13,187 nucleotides of DNA from Burkholderiales bacterium (lineage in GTDB: Bacteria; Pseudomonadota; Gammaproteobacteria; Burkholderiales; Burkholderiaceae_C), in the NCBI GenBank assembly GCA_013205525.1, contig JABMMR010000270.1, positions 1 to 13,187 of the forward strand. The letters run 5' to 3'. Positions within the stretch are counted from its first letter, which is position 1; every line of letters starts with the position of its first letter. Positions 7,952 to 13,187 of the stretch are shown piece after piece. Made by a program: the position numbers and the translations under genes. Below the pieces are notes generated by a model, which was not told the origin of the DNA, did not search any database, and saw only the letters and a program-made list of their open reading frames with translations.

Positions 7952-9034
7952 TCATGACCAAATATTCCAAGGTGTTTGCATCCAAATACCCACCACAATC
8001 AACCAGACCAAGGTCACGGGAATAAAAATTTTCCAACCCAAACGCATGATTTGGTCATAGCGAAAACGCGGGAAAGTTGCCCTCACCCACAAGAACATGG
8101 TCACCACCACAAAGGTTTTGATCGCCAACCATATCCATGAAGGTACCCAAGTCAACCATGCGCTGTCAAAAGGTGGCAACCAACCGCCAAGGAACAGAAG
8201 CACAGTGATAGTGGACACCAAAATCATATTGGCGTATTCGCCAAGGAAGAACAAGGCAAACGACATACCCGAATACTCAATCATGTGGCCAGCCACAATT
8301 TCGGATTCGCCTTCGACCACATCAAAAGGATGGCGATTGGTTTCAGCCAAGCCTGAGATAAAGAAAACCAAAAACACAGGAAACAATGGCAACCAATTCC
8401 AGGACAAAAACGTCAATCCCATATCCGCAAACATGCCTTTGGATTGACCCATGACCACATCGGTCAAATTCAAGCTGCCCGAGACCATCAAAACCACCAC
8501 CAATGAAAAACCCATGGCAATTTCATAGCTGACCATTTGCGCCGATGCTCGCAATGCGCCCAGCAATGCATATTTGGAGTTGGAGGCCCAGCCAGCAATG
8601 ATGATGCCGTAAACCTCAAGAGAAGTGATCGCCATCAAAAATAACAAGCCCGCATTGATATTGGCTAAGGCCACTTCAGGGCCAAAAGGCACCACCGCCC
8701 AAGCAGCCAAGACAGGCATGATGGTCATCACAGGGCCTAAGAAAAACAAACCCTTACTGGCTTGCGTAGGCTGGATGATTTCTTTGGTGAGCACTTTCAG
8801 TGCGTCAGCAATGGGTTGCAACAAACCCAAGGGACCCACACGGTTGGGGCCAAATCGAATTTGGGTAAAACCAATCGCTTTACGTTCCCACAGCGTTAAA
8901 TAAGCCACGCAGAGCAACAGGGGCAATACAACACCCACAATTTTGAGCAAAATCCACAGCACAGGCCAAGCCATGGCAGACCACCAACTGACGTTCAGCA
9001 TGGTGAGTCCCGTCTGATAGATCCAATCAGACAT
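7952..9034 (-). CDS. nuoH: NADH-quinone oxidoreductase subunit H
   Basis: The membrane subunit that, with NuoB and NuoD, forms the quinone chamber; homologous to mitochondrial ND1. From the ATG at 9034 it is 360 residues with about eight hydrophobic segments. Conserved blocks: [22 protein letters not shown] (within 47-68), [12 protein letters not shown] (74-85), [22 protein letters not shown] (within 150-171), and the acidic cytoplasmic loop [15 protein letters not shown] (231-245) that belongs to the quinone-to-proton relay. The frame is open to an ATG at 9058, but the family normally starts near MSDWIYQ, and AAGAG lies four bases before that ATG. With this start the gene overlaps the nuoG end by eight bases (9027-9034). 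Confidence 0.95.
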   Translation of the reverse strand: MSDWIYQTGLTMLNVSWWSAMAWPVLWILLKIVGVVLPLLLCVAYLTLWERKAIGFTQIRFGPNRVGPLGLLQPIADALKVLTKEIIQPTQASKGLFFLGPVMTIMPVLAAWAVVPFGPEVALANINAGLLFLMAITSLEVYGIIIAGWASNSKYALLGALRASAQMVSYEIAMGFSLVVVLMVSGSLNLTDVVMGQSKGMFADMGLTFLSWNWLPLFPVFLVFFISGLAETNRHPFDVVEGESEIVAGHMIEYSGMSFALFFLGEYANMILVSTITVLLFLGGWLPPFDSAWLTWVPSWIWLAIKTFVVVTMFLWVRATFPRFRYDQIMRLGWKIFIPVTLVWLIVVGIWMQTPWNIWS

Positions 9035-11141
9035 GCGACTCTTGGTTGGACTGCGCATCCGCAGTCAACTGCAAAGACGGTGCACGCCTGACCAAACCAT
9101 CGAGATGGTAAATGCCGGCAGTCACAGGCGCAGCCAGTGCAGGAGACAACTGACTGACGGGGGCATGGCAGTCATTGTTCAAGCGAGCAAGCCAATCGGC
9201 TGGCAGCGCATCCCCACGAATTTGTTCCACCGAATCGTAGTCAAAACCTGAAACGCCCAACAGATTGGCCAACACACGCATCACCTTCCAGGCGGGACGT
9301 GTTTCTTTCAGTGGCCTGACCACGCCATGGAAACTTTGCACTCTTGCTTCGGTATTGATGAAGCTGCCTGCAGTTTCTGTGAACGGCGAAATGGGCAGCA
9401 GCACATCGCTGAAGTCCACATTGGTTTTGAAAGGTGAAAGAGTGACAACCATTTCTTTTTCAGCCAGCGAGTTCACCGCAGACGCGCCTTGAGCGCAGTC
9501 AAACAAGGGTTCGGTATTGAGCAAAAACATGGCCTTGAGCTTGGGCGAATGCAGCATCGCTTGGGTATGCATGCCGGCTTGCAAAGGCATGGCCGAAGCG
9601 ACTTGAGCGCCAACCGTGTTCGCAGCCTCGCCTAAAAACCCGACGCTTGCACCGGTTTGTTGGCCCACCCAATTGGCCAAGACCAACAGTGCAGCGCAAT
9701 GCGCATGATGGGCAACCCCATTACCCAATAACACCGCTTTTCGCTCACCCGATAAAAGTGAAGTAGCTATAGCTTGCGCTACGGTTGATTGTGAGTTTCC
9801 TGGCACAGGCGCTGCAACGCCTGAGCGCTCTGCCAGCACAGCCGCCACATCCGCCATGGCTTGCAACCAATCGGTATGCGCCAGCACCTGCACTTGCGCA
9901 AGCGGCATGGCCCAATCGGGTGTCGTGTCGCCCAAGGCATGAACTTTCGCCCCTGTTCGAGCAGCTTGTCGTAAACGCAAAGCAAGCAAGGGGTGGTCCT
10001 TGCGGATATTGCTGCCAATCACCCAAGCGCTTTGCAAATGAGACAAAGATGCAATGCTGGTACCCAACCAACGAACCATGCCGTCGTGATGAAAATCAGC
10101 CGCACGCAAACGCGAATCTATGTTGTCGCTGCCCAATCCACGCATGAACTTGGCTGCCAAAAACAACTCTTCCAGCGTACTGTGCGGACTGGCTAGGCAG
10201 CCAATGGCTGAAGCGCCATGCTCGCCCTTGATCGCATTCACACCATTGGCGATGTATTCCAGCGCAACTTGCCAATCGACGGTTTGCCACTGACCACCTT
10301 GCTTGATCATGGGCTGGGTTAAGCGATCAGGGCCGTTCAAAGCCTCGTAGCTGAAGCGGTCGCGGTCGGCTATCCAACACTCGTTGACTTCTTCATTTTC
10401 ATAAGGCACCACACGCAAAACCTGATGGTTTTTAACTTGCACAATCAAATTAGCACCGGTAGAGTCATGCGGGCTGATGGATTTACGTCGCCCCAACTCC
10501 CAAGTGCGCGCTTGGTAGCGAAATGGCTTGCTGGTCAGCGCGCCTACGGGACAAATATCGATCATATTGCCAGACAGCTCGGAATCGACAGTTTCACCGA
10601 CAAAGGTCTCGATCTCTGAGTGCTCGCCACGGTGCGACATACCCAGCTCCATGCTGCCTGCAATTTCTTGACCAAAACGCACACAGCGGGTGCAGTGAAT
10701 GCAGCGACTCATCTCTTTCATGCTGATGAGCGGGCCCACATCTTTGTGAAAGACAACCCGTTTTTCTTCGTCATAGCGGGAGGCACTGCCGCCATAACCC
10801 ACGGCCAAGTCTTGCAACTGACACTCGCCGCCCTGGTCACATATAGGGCAATCAAGCGGATGGTTGATCAGCAAAAACTCCATCACTGACTTTTGCGCTT
10901 TGATGGCACGCTCAGACTTGGTATGAACCACCATGCCTTGCGTCACCGGTGTGGCGCAGGCAGGCATGGGCTTGGGTGCTTTTTCAATATCAACCAAGCA
11001 CATGCGGCAATTGGCTGCGATGCTGAGCTTCTTGTGATAGCAAAAATGCGGAATGAATGTTCCCGCCTGCTCAGCCGCTTGAATCACCACACTGCCTTCG
11101 GTGACTTGCACTGTCTTGCCATCAATTTGGAGTTCAACCAT
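9027..11141 (-). CDS. nuoG: NADH-quinone oxidoreductase subunit G, iron-sulfur carrier
   Basis: The largest peripheral subunit, 704 residues. The N-terminal ferredoxin domain has a [2Fe-2S] site at Cys34, 45, 48, 62 (N1b). The His-Cys3 site is His94, Cys98, 101, 107 (N5), and the [4Fe-4S] site is Cys147, 150, 153, 197 (N4). From about residue 215 onward it is a molybdopterin-oxidoreductase-like domain without visible cofactor ligands, as usual for this subunit. The CxxCxxxC ligands of the additional N7 cluster seen in E. coli and Thermus are absent: the equivalent stretch reads [14 protein letters not shown], as in mitochondrial-type proteins. The ATG is 15 bases after nuoF and has no clear ribosome site, so translation may depend on coupling to nuoF. 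Confidence 0.97.
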   Translation of the reverse strand: MVELQIDGKTVQVTEGSVVIQAAEQAGTFIPHFCYHKKLSIAANCRMCLVDIEKAPKPMPACATPVTQGMVVHTKSERAIKAQKSVMEFLLINHPLDCPICDQGGECQLQDLAVGYGGSASRYDEEKRVVFHKDVGPLISMKEMSRCIHCTRCVRFGQEIAGSMELGMSHRGEHSEIETFVGETVDSELSGNMIDICPVGALTSKPFRYQARTWELGRRKSISPHDSTGANLIVQVKNHQVLRVVPYENEEVNECWIADRDRFSYEALNGPDRLTQPMIKQGGQWQTVDWQVALEYIANGVNAIKGEHGASAIGCLASPHSTLEELFLAAKFMRGLGSDNIDSRLRAADFHHDGMVRWLGTSIASLSHLQSAWVIGSNIRKDHPLLALRLRQAARTGAKVHALGDTTPDWAMPLAQVQVLAHTDWLQAMADVAAVLAERSGVAAPVPGNSQSTVAQAIATSLLSGERKAVLLGNGVAHHAHCAALLVLANWVGQQTGASVGFLGEAANTVGAQVASAMPLQAGMHTQAMLHSPKLKAMFLLNTEPLFDCAQGASAVNSLAEKEMVVTLSPFKTNVDFSDVLLPISPFTETAGSFINTEARVQSFHGVVRPLKETRPAWKVMRVLANLLGVSGFDYDSVEQIRGDALPADWLARLNNDCHAPVSQLSPALAAPVTAGIYHLDGLVRRAPSLQLTADAQSNQESHV

Positions 11142-11156
11142 GGTCTGTATCGCGGG

Positions 11157-12509
11157 TTAGGTGTACGCAGCGACCATGCAGGTCTTGTGCGTGATGTGAT
11201 GTTCAAATTCGGGACGGAAATGCTTGAGCATGCCGCGCACTGGCATGGCAGAAGCATCGCCCAAAGCGCAAATGGTTCTGCCCATGATGTTTTCAGCCAC
11301 GCTGTCGAGCAAATCCATATCAGTGACTTTGCCTTGCCCATTTTCCAAGCGATCGACGATGCGCCACAACCAACCCGTGCCTTCTCGGCAAGGGGTACAT
11401 TGCCCGCAAGACTCATGCATGTAAAAGGCGGATAAGCGCTGCAAACTCTTGACCATGCAACGGCTGTCATCCAACACGATGACAGCACCCGAACCCAGCA
11501 TAGAGCCCGCTTTGGCAATAGCGTCATAGTCCATGGTGATGTCCATCATGACGGACGCGGGCAATACAGGGGCAGAAGAACCCCCCGGAATCACCGCTTT
11601 AAGTTTGCCGCCACCGCGCATACCGCCGGCGAGTTCAAGCAATGTTGCAAAAGAAGTTCCCATGGGGACCTCGTAGTTGCCGGGAAGTTCGACATCACCG
11701 TTGACAGAAAAAATCTTGGTGCCGCCGTTGTTAGGCTTGCCGCAAGCCAAATAAGCTGGTCCGCCGTTTCGAATGATCCAAGGCACAGCAGCGAATGTTT
11801 CTGTGTTGTTGATGGTGGTGGGTTTGCCGTAAACGCCAAAACTCGCAGGAAACGGAGGCTTGAAACGCGGTTGGCCTTTTTTGCCTTCTAAAGATTCAAG
11901 CAAAGCAGTTTCTTCACCGCAAATATAAGCACCAAAACCATGTGCCGCATGCAACTGGAAATTGAATGCGCTGCCCATGATGTTGTCGCCCAAATAGCCA
12001 GCCGCACGGGCTTCTTCTAGGGCAGCTTCAAAGCGGTCGTAGGTTTGAAAGATTTCGCCATGGATGTAGTTGTAGCCCACCGAAATTCCCATGGCGTAGG
12101 CCGCGATAGCCATGCCTTCAATGACGATATGCGGGTTGAACTCGAGGATGTCGCGGTCTTTGCAGGTACCTGGCTCACCTTCGTCGGAATTGCATACAAG
12201 GTACTTTTGACCAGGGAACTGGCGCGGCATGAAGCTCCATTTCAAACCGGTTGGAAAACCGGCCCCTCCTCGCCCACGCAAACCAGACTCCTTCATGGTG
12301 GCAATGACTTGGTCCTGGCTCAGGCCTTCAGCGCCATGCATACCCAAAATACTTCGCAAAGCTTGGTATCCACCACGCGCTTCATAGTCTTTCAAATGCC
12401 AGTTTTTTCCATCTAAGCCGGCGAAAATTTGCGGCTGTAGATGTCGATCGTGAAAACAAGTTTGTATTCCCGATGTTTGAAACTGTGCCAAAACTTGGTT
12501 TATATTCAT
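11157..12509 (-). CDS. nuoF: NADH-quinone oxidoreductase subunit F, NADH/FMN-binding
   Basis: This soluble subunit oxidises NADH, reduces FMN and passes electrons to cluster N3. It has 450 residues. The glycine-rich loop [13 protein letters not shown] (79-91) and the [15 protein letters not shown] segment (107-121) form the NADH and FMN sites. The [4Fe-4S] ligands are Cys368, 371, 374 ([12 protein letters not shown]) and Cys414. The central SLBB-like region follows the [15 protein letters not shown] stretch (270-284). Length is typical. The ATG overlaps the nuoE stop in a four-base ATGA (12506-12509), and the strongest ribosome site in the operon, AAGGAG, lies five bases upstream. NuoE and NuoF form a tight subcomplex, in line with the coupled translation. 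Confidence 0.98.
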   Translation of the reverse strand: MNINQVLAQFQTSGIQTCFHDRHLQPQIFAGLDGKNWHLKDYEARGGYQALRSILGMHGAEGLSQDQVIATMKESGLRGRGGAGFPTGLKWSFMPRQFPGQKYLVCNSDEGEPGTCKDRDILEFNPHIVIEGMAIAAYAMGISVGYNYIHGEIFQTYDRFEAALEEARAAGYLGDNIMGSAFNFQLHAAHGFGAYICGEETALLESLEGKKGQPRFKPPFPASFGVYGKPTTINNTETFAAVPWIIRNGGPAYLACGKPNNGGTKIFSVNGDVELPGNYEVPMGTSFATLLELAGGMRGGGKLKAVIPGGSSAPVLPASVMMDITMDYDAIAKAGSMLGSGAVIVLDDSRCMVKSLQRLSAFYMHESCGQCTPCREGTGWLWRIVDRLENGQGKVTDMDLLDSVAENIMGRTICALGDASAMPVRGMLKHFRPEFEHHITHKTCMVAAYT

Positions 12510-13036
12510 GACGGCTCCTTGACTGCAAGGCGCAAACCGTCAATCAGCAGATCGAGTTTGTCATCGCTCATATAGCTGCACATGGAACGGTCGTTAACTA
12601 TTAAAACGGGTGCATCTGCACATGCGCCCATGCACTCGGCCGGTTGCAGCGTGAACATGCCGTCGGCAGTGGTTGCGCCCACTTCAACTTGCAGCTTTTC
12701 ACACAAATGATGCAGGGCTTTTTGCCCCCCACGCAACTGACAAGGCAAATTGGTGCACACATTGATTTTGTAGCGCCCCACAGCTTTTAAATTGAACATG
12801 TTGTAGAAGGTGCTGACCTCATGAACAGCCATGACAGGCATGCCCAAATAAAGCGCAACACCTTTTTCGCTCTCGGGACTGACATGGCCTTGGGTTTGCT
12901 GCACGATAGACAAACACGCAATCACGGCTGATTGCTTTTGGTCTGCAGGGTATTTGGCAAGCTCGCGATCAAATCGGGCCTGAACATCGGCAGAAAAAGT
13001 CTGCGCAGCTATGGTTTGCATATGTGCGGTGTTCAT
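12506..13036 (-). CDS. nuoE: NADH-quinone oxidoreductase subunit E, [2Fe-2S] thioredoxin-like
   Basis: A soluble subunit of the NADH module carrying the off-pathway [2Fe-2S] cluster N1a. It has 176 residues: a helical N-terminal region with the [18 protein letters not shown] stretch (50-67), the family's [11 protein letters not shown] motif (71-81), then a thioredoxin-fold domain with ligands Cys94 and Cys99 (CTNLPC) and Cys135 and Cys139 (CMGAC). All four ligands are present. The start overlaps the nuoD stop by four bases (13033-13036), with GGTGAG eight bases upstream; the end overlaps nuoF by four bases. This arrangement predicts coupled translation of D, E and F. Confidence 0.97.
   Translation of the reverse strand: MNTAHMQTIAAQTFSADVQARFDRELAKYPADQKQSAVIACLSIVQQTQGHVSPESEKGVALYLGMPVMAVHEVSTFYNMFNLKAVGRYKINVCTNLPCQLRGGQKALHHLCEKLQVEVGATTADGMFTLQPAECMGACADAPVLIVNDRSMCSYMSDDKLDLLIDGLRLAVKEPS
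12515..12520 (-). promoter_or_regulatory. nuoF ribosome binding site
   Basis: AAGGAG on the minus strand, five bases before the nuoF ATG and inside the last codons of nuoE. It is the best Shine-Dalgarno match in the window and supports independent re-initiation at nuoF in addition to coupling. Confidence 0.65.
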
Positions 13037-13187
13037 CGGTCAATCTCACCAAAAACGATATCCAAGGTGCCAATAATGGCGACGGTATCGGAAATCATGT
13101 GTCCGCGAGTCATTTCATCCATGGCTGACAAATGTGCAAATCCAGGCGCACGAATCTTTAAGCGATAAGGCTTGTTGGCGCCATCGC
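13033..13187 (-). CDS. nuoD: NADH-quinone oxidoreductase subunit D, C-terminal 50 residues only
   Basis: The 49 kDa-type subunit that lines the quinone-reduction site, descended from NiFe hydrogenase large subunits. Only its end is in the window; the rest continues beyond the right edge. The visible 50 residues include the conserved [14 protein letters not shown] stretch and the family's characteristic C-terminal block ending [12 protein letters not shown]. The Asp-containing TLDIVFGE(I/V)DR end is that of a complete NuoD, so this is truncation by the window and not a broken gene. The TGA stop overlaps the nuoE ATG by four bases. Confidence 0.95.
   Translation of the reverse strand, partial: DGANKPYRLKIRAPGFAHLSAMDEMTRGHMISDTVAIIGTLDIVFGEIDR

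Noticed and set aside
7939..7998. Longer N-terminus of NuoI starting at 7998.
   Set aside because: The extra 20 codons overlap the conserved end of nuoH, show no family similarity and lack a ribosome site, whereas the ATG at 7938 has GGAG.
9762..9785. AGTAGCTATAGCTTGCGCTAC inside nuoG, reminiscent of short intergenic repeats in Comamonadaceae.
   Set aside because: It is in frame and encodes the ordinary NuoG stretch VAQAIATS, there is no second copy in the window, and the protein is not interrupted.
10893..11435. A 180-codon plus-strand open frame antisense to the nuoG start and nuoF end.
   Set aside because: It spans the junction of two certain genes, its composition mirrors the opposite strand, and it has no recognisable domain or start signal. 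It is a shadow of the real genes.
1..13187. A hidden novel system (defence island, mobile element, CRISPR array, RNA gene) in the window.
   Set aside because: Nearly every base is accounted for by contiguous housekeeping genes, and no direct repeats, transposase, tRNA-like or other unexplained stretch longer than about 130 bases was found by eye.

Overview
The window is almost entirely the downstream part of a bacterial respiratory complex I (nuo) operon, read on the minus strand. From right to left it runs nuoD (only its last 50 codons), nuoE, nuoF, nuoG, nuoH, nuoI, nuoJ, nuoK, nuoL, nuoM and nuoN, followed by a DUF1178-type zinc-ribbon gene 20 bases behind nuoN. Gaps are 10 to 41 bases or there are short overlaps (4-base ATGA overlaps at nuoD/E, nuoE/F and nuoJ/K; 8 bases at nuoG/H), as expected of one polycistronic message. 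The promoter and nuoA-C lie outside the window to the right.

The left end carries two plus-strand genes converging on the nuo operon. They are the C-terminal part of a classical short-chain dehydrogenase/reductase (its Rossmann start is cut off by the window edge) and a 47-codon lysine/proline-rich small protein with a good ribosome binding site. The small gene and the DUF1178 gene are only 14 bases apart tail to tail, and one A/T-rich hairpin contains both stop codons.

The protein sequences, the A-to-N gene order, a NuoG without the extra N7 cluster ligands, the histidine-rich loop of NuoL and the DUF1178 gene behind nuoN all point to a betaproteobacterium of the Burkholderiales. The roughly even base composition and the small-protein sequence fit a Comamonadaceae-like freshwater lineage. 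This taxonomic call is from memory of the families, not from a search.

Function: NuoE, F and G form the NADH-oxidising module (FMN and most of the iron-sulfur clusters), NuoD and NuoI belong to the connecting quinone-reducing module, and NuoH, J, K, L, M and N form the proton-pumping membrane arm. All cofactor ligands and key charged membrane residues I looked for are present, so the enzyme looks intact. I found no mobile element, CRISPR array, RNA gene, defence system or other clearly new system. The observations worth a second look are modest: the small lysine-rich gene, the double stop-codon hairpin and the compact nuoN-DUF1178 junction.
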